NCBI GenBank assembly: GCA_900314595.1
Contig: OMVW01000003.1
Location: forward strand, 100,214 to 164,213
DNA: 64,000 nucleotides
Source: an uncultured Dialister sp.
GTDB lineage: Bacteria; Bacillota; Negativicutes; Veillonellales; Dialisteraceae
Direction: 5' to 3'
The position numbers and the translations under genes are program-made. The notes below the pieces were generated by a model. That model worked only from the letters and a program-made list of their open reading frames with translations. It was not told the origin of the DNA and did not search any database. Positions 8,824-18,266 of this stretch are shown here, in pieces (position 1 is the first letter of the stretch; each line of letters starts with the position of its first letter).

Positions 8824-8827
8824 TTGA

Positions 8828-11800
8828 TTATTCTTCCACTGTTATATTCTTTCTTGGTTTCTTGAACCCATGGATTCGTTCAATGACGATGTAAAGCATA
8901 GGTACAATGAATACCTGGAAGAAGGTGGCAGAGAGCACACCGAATACAACGGCAATACCCATTTCGGAACGAGAATTGGAACCTGCGCCCGTAGAGAGGG
9001 CCAACGGTACGTTACCAAGGATGAAGGCAAAGGAGGTCATCAGGATCGGGCGGAGACGAATCTTCGATGCTTCAATGGATGCTTTGACGACTTCCATTCC
9101 TGCGTCGGTACGGACTTTCGCATATTCGACGATCAGGATGGCGTTCTTTGCGGCCAGACCGATGATAGTGAGAAGACCAATCTGGAAATAAATATCGTTA
9201 TACACATTGAAGGCAAAGGCACCAAGGCAGGCTCCAAAGAACCCGGTCGGGATACCAAGGATGACGGAGAATGGGACTTTCCAGCTTTCGTAGAGAGCTG
9301 CCAGGGACAGGAATACGAAGAGCATACCGAAGGCCAGTGCATAAACTGTCTTGCCGCCGGCTTCGCGTTCCTGTGCAGAAGATTCAGCGAAAGCATAAGA
9401 ATAACCATTTGGAAGAGTCTGCTTCGCCACTTCTTCCAGCGCATCCAGTGCCTGGCCAGAGGAATAACCATCTGCCTGGTTACCGCCAATCTTGACAGCC
9501 GGGAAGTTGTTATAACGGGTAATGACAGCTACGGCATTCGATCTCTTCGGGGTAATGAAGTTGGAAATCGGAACCATATTGCCATTATTGTCACGAACGG
9601 TAAGGAACTTGTTGTCATTCACGCTCATACGGTATTCCGTGTCTGCCTGAACGATAACCTTGTAGTTACGGCCGAAAGTGGTAAAATCGTTGACCTGGAT
9701 AGAACCATAGTAAGTCTGAAGGGCTGTGAAGATATCGCCCACGTTGACACCATTCTTGGCTGCTTTTTCACGGTCAATATTGAAATTATAAGAAGGAGTA
9801 TCCATACGGAACGTGGTGTAAGCCATCTGGATTTCAGGACGCTGGTTGGCAGCAGCCAGGAATTCACCGATAATGGCCTGCATGTTTTCGTTGGAATCGC
9901 CGTTCTTATTCTGAATGTACAGAGAGAAACCGCCGGAGTTGCCAAGGCCCGGAATTGGAGACGGGTTCAGAGGCATCAGGGATACGCCAGGATGGGTGGC
10001 ATTGAAGGCAAAGCCCTTGGCCATGACGGCATTGATCTGTTCACTTGGAGCCTTGCGGTCATCCCAGGGTTTCAGCTTGATGAAAGACAGGCCGGCATTT
10101 GGTTTCTGTCCATCGGAAAGAATATCAAAACCTACAACACCCTGGGTCGTATCTACAGCAGGATCTTCCTTCATGAAATTAAGGAATTCCGTGACATACT
10201 GGGCCGTACGGACGTTGGCAGAGCCTTCGGGCAGGGAGAATGCATTCAGGAAATACCCGTTATCTTCCTGTGGAATAAATGCGGTCGGCAGTTTGATAAA
10301 CATGAAAACTGCGAGCACGAAGAGGACTACCAGGGTACCAATTGGGAACACAATGGCATGAGCCAGTTTTTCAAGGATAGCACCATACACTTCAATCATA
10401 TGATCAAAGCCATCATTGAACTTGTCCCACATGCGGTCAAACCGACCTTTGTCGGCTTTCTTCTTTGCCGGTTTCAGGAGGCCGGCGCAGAGAGCCGGGG
10501 TCAGGGAAAGTGCGGTAAATGCAGAAAGCAGTACGGAAACCGCAATGGTCAAGGCGAACTGTTTATACAGGATACCCATAATGCCGCCCAGGAAAGCAAC
10601 TGGCACGAATACGGCAGCCAGAACGACGGCGACGCCGATTACCGGGCTCTGTACCTTCGCCATAGCTGCGACAGTGGCTTCTCTCGGCTGCAGATTGTTA
10701 TACCGCATTTCATATTCCACGGCTTCAATGACGACGATAGCATCATCGACGACCAGCCCGATTGCCAGAACCATGGCAAAGAGGGTCAGTGTATTGATTG
10801 TAAAACCAAGGACGTTGAAAGCTGCAATGGTACCCAGCAAAGATACCGGTACGGCAATCATCGGGATGATGGTAGAGCGCCAGTTCTGCAGGAAGATATA
10901 TACAATGATTGCTACGATAACGAGAGCTTCTACGAAAGTATGAATAACTTCATTGATAGAGGCGAAGATGAAATCCGTATTATCCGCATTGATGACGTAA
11001 GTCATGTCATCGGGGAAAGTCTTGGCATCTTCTGCCAGTTTTGCCTTGATGGCACCGATGGTTTCTACGGCATTGGCATCATCGGTCAGGGAGAAAGCAA
11101 CGGTAGCGGCTTCTTTTTCACCGGCACGGGCGATAAAGTCAAATCCCTTTGCCGCCAGCTGGATTCTGGCCACATCTTTCAGATGAAGAAGGCTGCCGTC
11201 ACTGTTGGTCCGAAGAACGATATCCCCGAATTCCGCTTCCGTCACGAGACGGCCTTTGGCGGTGATGACATACTGGAAAGGCTGATCCTTGGTGACCGGA
11301 GCCGCACCGATATGACCGGCTGCAATCTGCTGGTTCTGGTTCGTGATGGCTGCAATGACTTCGCCGGCAGTCATATTGTTCTGGGCCATCCGGGTCGGGT
11401 CGAGCCATACACGCATGGCATAATCGGAACCGAATTCCTGAACCGTGCCGACACCGGGAATAGATTTCAACTCATCCAGGTAGTTGATACTGAAATAGTT
11501 TTTAAGGAACGTATCGTTGTATGTACCATTTGGTGAAATCAGGCTGACTACGAGTGCCATATCGCCAGAGGACTTTCTGGTAGTAACACCGATCTTTCTA
11601 ACTGTCTCCGGAAGACCTGCGTCAGATGCGGTAACCCCGTTCTGTACACGGACTGTTGCCATATCGGAGTCCGTACCCGTCAGGAACTGTACTGTCAAAG
11701 AGTAGTTACCGGTGGAGTTACTGGAGGATGACATACTGTCGAAACCTTCGACACCGACGACGTTCTTTTCTATGACTTCTGCCACCGTCTGGGCCACGAC

Positions 11801-11965
11801 TTCTGCATCAGCGCCTGGATAAGTTGCTCTTACGGAAACCTGGGGAGGCGTGATTTTCGGATAACGGTCAATTGGAAGACTGAAACAGGAAAGAATACCG
11901 GCAATGGAAATGACCAGTGCCACAACGATGGCGAAGATAGGACGTTTAATAAAGAAATTAGCCAT
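8828..11965 (-). CDS. RND multidrug efflux transporter permease (HAE-1/AcrB family)
   Basis: A 1045-residue inner-membrane pump of full family length. It opens with MANFFIKRPIFAIVVALVIS, has two large periplasmic loops after TM1 and TM7, and carries the TM4 proton-relay segment GLVVDDAIVVIEAVE with its paired Asp residues. RLRPILMTSFAFILGNVPLA is the usual segment near TM11. Working with a membrane-fusion protein and an outer-membrane channel, it exports amphiphilic compounds using the proton gradient. The adaptor gene lies 9 bases upstream in the same operon. No outer-membrane factor gene is in the window, so a TolC-like partner must be encoded elsewhere. Confidence 0.95.
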   Translation of the reverse strand: MANFFIKRPIFAIVVALVISIAGILSCFSLPIDRYPKITPPQVSVRATYPGADAEVVAQTVAEVIEKNVVGVEGFDSMSSSSNSTGNYSLTVQFLTGTDSDMATVRVQNGVTASDAGLPETVRKIGVTTRKSSGDMALVVSLISPNGTYNDTFLKNYFSINYLDELKSIPGVGTVQEFGSDYAMRVWLDPTRMAQNNMTAGEVIAAITNQNQQIAAGHIGAAPVTKDQPFQYVITAKGRLVTEAEFGDIVLRTNSDGSLLHLKDVARIQLAAKGFDFIARAGEKEAATVAFSLTDDANAVETIGAIKAKLAEDAKTFPDDMTYVINADNTDFIFASINEVIHTFVEALVIVAIIVYIFLQNWRSTIIPMIAVPVSLLGTIAAFNVLGFTINTLTLFAMVLAIGLVVDDAIVVIEAVEYEMRYNNLQPREATVAAMAKVQSPVIGVAVVLAAVFVPVAFLGGIMGILYKQFALTIAVSVLLSAFTALSLTPALCAGLLKPAKKKADKGRFDRMWDKFNDGFDHMIEVYGAILEKLAHAIVFPIGTLVVLFVLAVFMFIKLPTAFIPQEDNGYFLNAFSLPEGSANVRTAQYVTEFLNFMKEDPAVDTTQGVVGFDILSDGQKPNAGLSFIKLKPWDDRKAPSEQINAVMAKGFAFNATHPGVSLMPLNPSPIPGLGNSGGFSLYIQNKNGDSNENMQAIIGEFLAAANQRPEIQMAYTTFRMDTPSYNFNIDREKAAKNGVNVGDIFTALQTYYGSIQVNDFTTFGRNYKVIVQADTEYRMSVNDNKFLTVRDNNGNMVPISNFITPKRSNAVAVITRYNNFPAVKIGGNQADGYSSGQALDALEEVAKQTLPNGYSYAFAESSAQEREAGGKTVYALAFGMLFVFLSLAALYESWKVPFSVILGIPTGFFGACLGAFAFNVYNDIYFQIGLLTIIGLAAKNAILIVEYAKVRTDAGMEVVKASIEASKIRLRPILMTSFAFILGNVPLALSTGAGSNSRSEMGIAVVFGVLSATFFQVFIVPMLYIVIERIHGFKKPRKNITVEE

Positions 11966-11974
11966 AGTCCCTCC

Positions 11975-13159
11975 TTACTTCTGTGATTCCTTGGTGCCGC
12001 CCTGATCCTTGATGGAATCGGCAGCAGACGCTTCGAGGGCTTCCTTCGTAGTTTCACTTGGATCCACAGGCTGTCCTACCTGGACTTTATTCTGGCCTTC
12101 TACGATGATGACATCGTTTTCATCAATACCACTGGTGATGATGGTATAAATACCATAAGTGCCGCCAAGCTTCACGGCTTTCTGGGCTACTTTTCCATCG
12201 ACTACGACGTCAAGCATATCCTTGGCCAGGAGCTGGATCAGAGCCTTTGTCGGAACGAGGATGGAATTCTTTGCAATTTCATTATCAGAAACAAGGGCTG
12301 CATACATGCCCGGGACAAGGATGTTATCCGGGTTCGGGAAGGAAGCTTTGAGGGAGAGCTGGCCGCCGGTCAAAGTCGGATTGACCTGTACGATCTTGCC
12401 GGTGTGTCCATAAATGGAACCGTCGGAAAGGCGGATTTTCAGGGCATCCCCCAGCCTGCCGGTGGCATTGCCATCTTTATTCAGGGAGAGGTATTCATTT
12501 TCAGACATATCGAACTGCACGTAAATGGGGTCCGAATTGGAAATCGTGACGAGAGGAGTCGTGCCGGCTGCGGCAAAAGTCCCGACGTTTACGTCATCCA
12601 TGGAAAGGGTACCGCTGAAAGGAGCTGTCACGATGGTATCGTTCAGGTTGTGGGAAGCAATTTCCACCTGGGCCTGAGAAGCTTCGAGGACTCCCCGGTA
12701 TGCTTCGGTAGCCGCCTTCTGGCTGTCATAAGCCTGACGGGAAATGGCGCCGGTGGCAATCAGCTTTTCATAGCGGGCCAGATCCCGGTTGGCATTTTCA
12801 TAGTTGGCAGCGGCCTGGGCAGTCTGTGCCTGGGCAGCGGCGAGAGTGGACTGATAGTTTCTCGTATCCAGACGGAAAAGAGGCTGGCCGGCTGTGACTC
12901 TTTCACCGCCGGAAATGAACTTTTCCGTTACCGTACCGGAAACCTTGGCCCGTACCGGCACTTCCTGCAGAGCCAGTACGGACCCGGTGTATTCACGCAT
13001 AATCGGCGTATCGGACCTGAACGGTTTGAATGTGGTCACCTTCATGGCCTGCTGCTGAGCAGAGGCGTTTTTGGATGACCCGCAGCCTCCGGTCACGGCA
13101 GCGGCGGAAAACAGCAATCCTGCCGCCAGTACTGCGGCTGCAATCTTCTTATATTTCAT
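11975..13159 (-). CDS. RND efflux periplasmic adaptor (membrane-fusion lipoprotein, AcrA type)
   Basis: A 394-residue protein. Residues 1 to about 26 form a signal peptide ending in a VTGGC lipobox-like site. The barrel-sandwich half VPVRAKVSGTVTEKFISGGERVTAGQPLFRLD is followed by a long alpha-hairpin rich in Ala/Gln (about 95-150), then VTAPFSGTLSMDDVNVGTFA and the beta-barrel. It couples the permease to an outer-membrane channel. It is the first gene of a two-gene operon driven by the promoter and palindrome at about 13240-13266. Confidence 0.93.
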   Translation of the reverse strand: MKYKKIAAAVLAAGLLFSAAAVTGGCGSSKNASAQQQAMKVTTFKPFRSDTPIMREYTGSVLALQEVPVRAKVSGTVTEKFISGGERVTAGQPLFRLDTRNYQSTLAAAQAQTAQAAANYENANRDLARYEKLIATGAISRQAYDSQKAATEAYRGVLEASQAQVEIASHNLNDTIVTAPFSGTLSMDDVNVGTFAAAGTTPLVTISNSDPIYVQFDMSENEYLSLNKDGNATGRLGDALKIRLSDGSIYGHTGKIVQVNPTLTGGQLSLKASFPNPDNILVPGMYAALVSDNEIAKNSILVPTKALIQLLAKDMLDVVVDGKVAQKAVKLGGTYGIYTIITSGIDENDVIIVEGQNKVQVGQPVDPSETTKEALEASAADSIKDQGGTKESQK

Positions 13160-13237
13160 AAGGTACCCCCTTGCAAAAGAAAGTGGGAAGGTCAGCCCTT
13201 CCTCCTTGAAACCTTTCTCTCTTTTTAATCTTACTTA

Positions 13238-13266
13238 TTTTAGCAAACAGTTGACTTTAAGTCAAT
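13238..13266 (-). promoter_or_regulatory. RND operon promoter overlapped by an operator-like palindrome
   Basis: On the minus strand TTGACT (plus 13261-13266), a 17-base spacer and TAAAAT (plus 13238-13243) form a promoter. The perfect inverted repeat TTGACTT-T-AAGTCAA (13252-13266) covers the -35 box. Palindromes of this kind are typical MarR-family operators, so repression by a MarR- or TetR-type regulator encoded elsewhere is likely but inferred. Confidence 0.7.
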
Positions 13267-13328
13267 ATAAATGGTAAAACAATACCTCCAAAATGATAGA
13301 AAATTTTTTTTGAATTCTGTCCCCTCTT

Positions 13329-13796
13329 TTATATCCTGTCCACCGGTACCTTGACGACTGCTTTACGCAGTTTTTCTGGTCCCTTTTCTCCCATGCAGAG
13401 AGGACGATGAAGATCGGCGGGGAAGAAAATGGCAAAGCGGCCGGTGGTGAAATAGATGGATGATTCTTTTTCATTGGATTTAAAGAAATAAAGATCCCTG
13501 TCCTCATGGGCCTCGATGATTTCTTCCTTTCCGGAAGCCGGATGGACGCCGATCCACTCCTCATTTCCTTTGATTTCAAACTGGATGTCGACGAATTTTT
13601 TATGACCTTCCAGTTTCCTGTCTTCTTTCGGTTCCGTGCATGGGGACTCTACAGACATCTGGCAGCCAAGAATGTCATATTTGCCATCCTTTTTTTCCGC
13701 AAAGGGAAAATCTTTCACCGCCTCGAGGCAAAGCAGAAGAAATGAGGGAATCTGTTTTTTATAGGCATCCAGATGGTTGATATCACCGGCAATCAT
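13329..13796 (-). CDS. YhcH/YjgK/YiaL family protein
   Basis: A 155-residue cupin-like protein of the DUF386 family. Typical parts are GHKKFVDIQFEIKGNEEWIGV, ending the first half, and GRFAIFFPADLHRPLCMGEKG with its His ligand, followed by KAVVKVPV at the end. Relatives lie near sialic acid or sugar catabolic genes and may act on sugar anomers or acids, but no sugar genes are adjacent here. ATG at 13796 is preceded by AAGGAGG, which favours it over a start 14 codons earlier. Confidence 0.83.
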   Translation of the reverse strand: MIAGDINHLDAYKKQIPSFLLLCLEAVKDFPFAEKKDGKYDILGCQMSVESPCTEPKEDRKLEGHKKFVDIQFEIKGNEEWIGVHPASGKEEIIEAHEDRDLYFFKSNEKESSIYFTTGRFAIFFPADLHRPLCMGEKGPEKLRKAVVKVPVDRI

Positions 13797-13952
13797 GATG
13801 ATCCTCCTTATAATGAAAAATGTTTTTGTTTTTATCATACCACAATTTGAAGGAAGTCCTCAATTTTTCAGAGGTAATAGATGCTCACCTGCCAGAATGA
13901 ATATGCCTGTTATACATACACTGTCAATTGAATTTCTATCTGTCCCTCTGAA

Positions 13953-13981
13953 TTGACACTGCCCACAATCTATGGTATAGT
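13953..13981 (+). promoter_or_regulatory. Promoter of the methionine T-box operon
   Basis: TTGACA (13953-13958), a 17-base spacer and TATAGT (13976-13981). Transcription would begin near 13988, just before the T-box leader. Confidence 0.8.
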
Positions 13982-13989
13982 TTCAGTTA

Positions 13990-14254
13990 ATCACAGATTT
14001 GCGATGAAGAGAAGAGTATGCGGAAAGGACCGGCAAAGAGAGCCCCGTCTGGTGAAAAAGGGTGCGGAAGATTCTGCAGAAGATGGACTCCGAGCAGGGA
14101 TGGCCGAATCATGAAGTCTCCCGGGTGCGCCCGATACAGCGCTCAAGTATCAAGGCATCTGCCGGCGTACCTATAGAGGTTTCTTCAGCAATGAAGAGAT
14201 AAAATTGGGTGGTAACACGAATCTTTCGTCCCTTTGGGAGGAAAGATTTTTTAT
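13990..14254 (+). promoter_or_regulatory. T-box leader (probably tRNA-Met) of the metH operon
   Basis: Stem I starts near 14001; GCGGAA (14020-14025) pairs with TTCTGC (14071-14077 region). The upper stem carries AGAGAG and the GGTGAAA-type apical part. The specifier loop holds ATG at 14083-14085, which also reads TGG one base later. The T-box core TGGGTGGTAACACG (14206-14219) departs slightly from the usual GGGTGGNACCGCG. The terminator (AATCTTTC..GAAAGATT and a T-run) spans 14220-14254. Uncharged tRNA binding the leader would prevent termination. Methionine specificity is inferred from the genes downstream. Confidence 0.85.
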
Positions 14255-14270
14255 TTTCAAAGGAGGTTGT

Positions 14271-14933
14271 ATGCCTTTCTATAATGGAACACTGTTCATG
14301 ATTGACAGAAAAGAAATGCTCCGCTATGCGGGCATGAATCCAAAGGCGCCTGACTTCCCAACAGAAATGGTGGATGAGGCCATCGAAGAGGCCCTGGCCC
14401 TGGCGGAGCCGAAGGGCATTTGGAAAGTCCTCCCCTACGATCCGGAAAAAGGACTCATAGAGGGCAGACCGCCTCTCCAGCTTACAGGAAACAGCATCCG
14501 TCATCACCTTTCTTCCTCTTTCTCCGTGGCCGTCATGGCTGTCACTGTAGGAGATGAAATAGAAAAAGCTTCTGATGATGCTTTCAGAAATGGCCGGTAT
14601 GTAGAAGGGCTTCTTCTTGATGCCGCCGCGACTACGGCCACGGAACATCTGGCAGACCAGGTAGACCGGCTCATTCAGAAAGAAGCGGAAAAAGACGGAC
14701 AGAAAACGGCCTGGCGCTTTTCCCCGGGCTACGGGGACTGGCCGGTTACGGCACAAAAAGAGTTTGCCCGTATCATAGAAACAGATCAAATCGGTATTTC
14801 CGTAACGGACCATTCCATGCTGTTTCCAAGAAAATCAGTTACTGCCATTATCGGTATTTCCAAATGCAGCCAGCGCCCGGCGCCGGCCAAGTGCAGGACC
14901 TGTTCCCTTGTGACCTGCCCATTCCGGCATTAA
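14271..14933 (+). CDS. Vitamin B12-dependent methionine synthase activation-domain protein
   Basis: A 220-residue protein resembling the AdoMet-binding reactivation domain of MetH, here as a separate gene. LTGNSIRHHLSSSFSVAVMAVTVG and FSPGYGDWPVTAQKEFARII match that domain. The ending KCSQRPAPAKCRTCSLVTC is Cys-rich and typical of the stand-alone form. It should help reductive methylation of cob(II)alamin on the MetH encoded next. AAGGAGG precedes the ATG at 14271. It is the first gene after the T-box. Function is inferred from domain similarity and gene order. Confidence 0.85.
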   Translation: MPFYNGTLFMIDRKEMLRYAGMNPKAPDFPTEMVDEAIEEALALAEPKGIWKVLPYDPEKGLIEGRPPLQLTGNSIRHHLSSSFSVAVMAVTVGDEIEKASDDAFRNGRYVEGLLLDAAATTATEHLADQVDRLIQKEAEKDGQKTAWRFSPGYGDWPVTAQKEFARIIETDQIGISVTDHSMLFPRKSVTAIIGISKCSQRPAPAKCRTCSLVTCPFRH

Positions 14934-14978
14934 ATGTCTATAATAAGAAGAAAAATATTTTTATAAAGGAGAATCTGT

Positions 14979-17360
14979 ATGATTTTATTTGACGGAGGCA
15001 TGGGCACCATGCTTCAGAAAGCCGGACTTCCCACCGGCGGCTGCCCGGACTATTACAATATAAGCCATCCTGAAATCGTTCAATCCATTCATAAAGCTTA
15101 TGCGGAAGCCGGAGCCCATTACATCACCACCAACACCTTCGGTTCCTCCCCCATCAAGCTTTCCGATTATGATCTGCAGGACAAAGTAGAAGAAATCGCA
15201 AAAGCTGCCGTAGCCAATGCGAGAAAAGGCGGCGGGAAACAAATCGAAGTTGTGGGAGATATGGGTCCGACAGGAAAATTTATTGCTCCTATCGGAAACC
15301 TGTCTTTCGATGAAGCCTGCGAAAATTATTACCGCCTGGCCAAAGCCCTTGCCGATGCGGGAGCAGATGCCCTGATCATTGAAACGATTATTGATATCCA
15401 GGAGATGAAGGCTGCCCTGATTGCTGCAAAAGCGGCTGCCAAACTTCCTGTTTTCTGCACCATGACATATGCAGAAGACGGACGTACCATTCCAGGCACT
15501 GACCCAATTACCGCGACAGTCCTTCTCGATGCGCTGGGAGCTGATGTCATCGGAGCCAACTGCTCTGTGGGGCCGGACAAACTGATTGGTGTTGCAGAAA
15601 AAATCATTTCCTCTACCAATAAGCCTGTCATCATCCAGCCAAACGCGGGCATGCCGGTCCTTGAAAACGGAGAAACCCGGTTCCCCCTAGGGCCTGAAGA
15701 ATTTGCTTTCTATGTGCCGGAGTATGCAGCTCTTGGCATCGATATCATGGGCGGCTGCTGCGGCACTACACCGGATCACATCAGGGCCCTGAAAGAAGCC
15801 TTCGACAAAAATCCCGAAGCAGAAAGAAAAACGGTGAAACCCTTTACCGCCCTCACTTCCCGCACAAAAACCGTCTTCATCGGTGATGATTATGCACCGG
15901 TCAAAATCGGTGAACGTATCAACCCCACAGGAAGAAAGAAAATGAGAGAAGACCTCCAGCGGGGCAGTTTTGTTTCCATAAAGAAAGAGGGCCTTGCCGA
16001 AGTGGCAGCCGGGGCTGATGTACTGGATATCAATATGGGGGCCCCGGGCATTGATCAGGCAAAAGCTATGGTGACTGCCGTATCTCAGCTTTCCATGCTC
16101 TGCCCGGTTCCCTTCTCAATCGACAGTACGGATCCGAAAGTGGTGGAATCCGCACTCAAAGTCTATCCCGGCCGGCCGCTGATCAATTCCATCAATGGCG
16201 CTGATCTGGAAGCGGCAGATCAGATTCTTGACCTGGCGAAGAAATATGGTGCCGCAATTCTCTGTCTCCCCCTGGAAAAAGGAAATCTTCCCAAAACGGC
16301 GGACGAACGGATCCGCGTGGCCAAAGGACTCATCGAAAGGGCTCTTTCCCATGGACTTAGAAAAGAAGATATCCTTTTGGATCCTCTGGTCCTTACCATC
16401 GGTTCCTCTGATACCGGTGCCAGGGAAACGCTGCGAACGATTTCTCTTTATAAAGAAGAATTCGGTCTTGCCTGCGTCATGGGTACCAGCAATGTATCCT
16501 TCGGCCTTCCTTCAAGACCACGGATCAATGCGTCCTTCCTTACCATGGCTTTTGCCTGCGGTATGAATGCCCCCATCATCAATCCCCTGGATCAGGGCAT
16601 TCAGGATGCTTTCATCAATGCCAAACTGTTACTGGGCTTTGACCCCGGAGCCATGAACTTCATCAAAGCCGCATCGGTTTCCTCTGAACCGACTTCTCAA
16701 AAGAAAGAAGTTTCCACCCTTCCCCTGCTGGAACAGCTCCGGGAAGCGGTCAAGAGCGGAGATAAGGAAGAAGCTTCAGGCCTGGTGAAGATAGTCCTTG
16801 ACAGCGGTATTTCTTCAGAAATACTCATTAAAGAGGGCCTCACAAAGGCCATGACGGAAATCGGCGACGGCTATGGTGCGGGTAAAGTATACCTGCCCCA
16901 GGTCATGATGGCCGCGGAGGCCATGCAGGCTGCTTTCAAGGAAATCAAAAAACTCCTGCCCGATATGAAGTCCACCACCAAAGGCACCCTTGTCATAGGC
17001 ACTGTCAAAGGGGATATCCATGATCTTGGAAAAAATATCGTTTCTGCCCTCATGGAAAACAGCGGTTATAAAGTCATTGATCTTGGCAAGGATGTGGAAC
17101 CGGAAACCTTCATCAAAGCAGTAAAAGAATACAAAGCAGACCTTGCCGGTCTCTGTTCCCTCATGACCACCACCCTTCCTGAACTGGAAGAAACTGTCAG
17201 ACAACTGAAAGTGCTCACACCGGAAACAGATATCCTTGTCGGCGGAGCCGTCGTAACCCAGGATTATGCCAACAGAATCGGGGCACCCCATTATTGCAAA
17301 GACGGCATTGCGGCTGTCCGCATAGCCGATGAAACAATAGAAAAGAGGAATAACGGATGA
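14979..17360 (+). CDS. metH: Cobalamin-dependent methionine synthase lacking the reactivation domain
   Basis: A 793-residue protein, much shorter than the roughly 1200 of the E. coli enzyme. The homocysteine domain (about 1-290) has ANCSVGP and MGGCCGTTPDHI with the Zn-binding Cys residues. The pterin-binding domain (about 305-560) starts VKIGERINPTGRKK. The B12 cap and binding domains (about 585-793) contain GTVKGDIHDLGKNIV, whose His is the lower cobalt ligand. It transfers the methyl group of methyl-tetrahydrofolate to homocysteine. The missing C-terminal domain is encoded by the gene just upstream. Its stop overlaps the start of metF by four bases. Confidence 0.95.
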   Translation: MILFDGGMGTMLQKAGLPTGGCPDYYNISHPEIVQSIHKAYAEAGAHYITTNTFGSSPIKLSDYDLQDKVEEIAKAAVANARKGGGKQIEVVGDMGPTGKFIAPIGNLSFDEACENYYRLAKALADAGADALIIETIIDIQEMKAALIAAKAAAKLPVFCTMTYAEDGRTIPGTDPITATVLLDALGADVIGANCSVGPDKLIGVAEKIISSTNKPVIIQPNAGMPVLENGETRFPLGPEEFAFYVPEYAALGIDIMGGCCGTTPDHIRALKEAFDKNPEAERKTVKPFTALTSRTKTVFIGDDYAPVKIGERINPTGRKKMREDLQRGSFVSIKKEGLAEVAAGADVLDINMGAPGIDQAKAMVTAVSQLSMLCPVPFSIDSTDPKVVESALKVYPGRPLINSINGADLEAADQILDLAKKYGAAILCLPLEKGNLPKTADERIRVAKGLIERALSHGLRKEDILLDPLVLTIGSSDTGARETLRTISLYKEEFGLACVMGTSNVSFGLPSRPRINASFLTMAFACGMNAPIINPLDQGIQDAFINAKLLLGFDPGAMNFIKAASVSSEPTSQKKEVSTLPLLEQLREAVKSGDKEEASGLVKIVLDSGISSEILIKEGLTKAMTEIGDGYGAGKVYLPQVMMAAEAMQAAFKEIKKLLPDMKSTTKGTLVIGTVKGDIHDLGKNIVSALMENSGYKVIDLGKDVEPETFIKAVKEYKADLAGLCSLMTTTLPELEETVRQLKVLTPETDILVGGAVVTQDYANRIGAPHYCKDGIAAVRIADETIEKRNNG

Positions 17361-18220
17361 CTACATTAAAAGAAAAGAATCAGCAGCACCTGTTCACTAT
17401 TACTACCGAACTGGATCCTCCCAAAAGTGCTTCCTCCGCTTCTACCGAAGCAGATGTAGTAAAAGTTGCCCCCTATGTGGACGCAGTCAATATCGCTGAC
17501 TGCCCCACGGCCCGTCTCCGCATGAGCCCCATTGCCCTTTCTTCCATTATCCAGAGCAAATATAACGTGGAATCCATTTTCCACCTCACCTGCCGGGATA
17601 GGAATGTAATCGGCCTTCAGGCTGAACTCCTGGGCGCTTATGCCCTGGGCGTCAGGAATATCCTCACCCTGACCGGTGACCCGCCCACTCTGGGAGATCA
17701 TCCGGAGGCCAAAGGAGTCTTTGAAGTGGACTCCACGGGGCTGATTGAAATTGCCCGCTCACTCAATGAAGGCCATGACCTCACAGGTCATGAACTGGGA
17801 CAGCCTACTGATTTTTACATCGGCACCACTGCCGGAGTAGGCGAAGATATTGAAAAAGAAGTAAGACGCCTCGAAGGCAAGAAAAAGGCGGGTGCCCAGT
17901 TTGTCCAGACCCAGCCGATTTATGACCTTTCCCAGGCGGAAGAATTCCTGAAAGCCGCAAAGGGGCTGGATCTCCCTATCCTCTTTGGCATCGTGCCCCT
18001 CAAGTCTTACAAAATGGCCAATTACCTCAATACAAAAGTCCCCGGGATTTACATCCCTCCCCAAGTAATGAAAGCCATGGAAGATGGCGGACGGGAAACA
18101 GGCATTGCCCTTTCCAGAGAGCTCGTACAGGGGCTCATGGAAATGGGAGCTGCCGGTGCCCATCTCATGCCGGTAAAGGATGTGGATGCGGTTCCTCTCA
18201 TTGTCAAAGGGCTTAGATAA
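17357..18220 (+). CDS. metF: Methylenetetrahydrofolate reductase
   Basis: A 287-residue TIM-barrel flavoprotein. FTITTELDPPKS is the family's N-terminal strand, HLTCRDRNVIGLQAELLGAYALG and ILTLTGDPP bind flavin and folate, and GAQFVQTQPIYD contains the conserved Gln. It makes 5-methyl-tetrahydrofolate, the methyl donor for MetH. The ATGA overlap with metH implies coupled translation. It closes the T-box-controlled methionine operon. Confidence 0.93.
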   Translation: MTTLKEKNQQHLFTITTELDPPKSASSASTEADVVKVAPYVDAVNIADCPTARLRMSPIALSSIIQSKYNVESIFHLTCRDRNVIGLQAELLGAYALGVRNILTLTGDPPTLGDHPEAKGVFEVDSTGLIEIARSLNEGHDLTGHELGQPTDFYIGTTAGVGEDIEKEVRRLEGKKKAGAQFVQTQPIYDLSQAEEFLKAAKGLDLPILFGIVPLKSYKMANYLNTKVPGIYIPPQVMKAMEDGGRETGIALSRELVQGLMEMGAAGAHLMPVKDVDAVPLIVKGLR

Positions 18221-18229
18221 TATTTTCCA

Positions 18230-18266
18230 TAAAAAAAGAACTGTGGATATCACAGTTCTTTTTATT
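18230..18266. terminator. Bidirectional intrinsic terminator
   Basis: AAGAACTGTG / CACAGTTCTT stem with loop GATAT, flanked by A-run and T-run. It lies between metF and the convergent TVP38-family gene and can end both transcripts. Confidence 0.85.

Noticed and set aside
8870..11536. An 888-codon open frame on the plus strand
   Set aside because: It is exactly antisense to the RND permease, has no recognisable domain, and arises from the codon bias of that gene.
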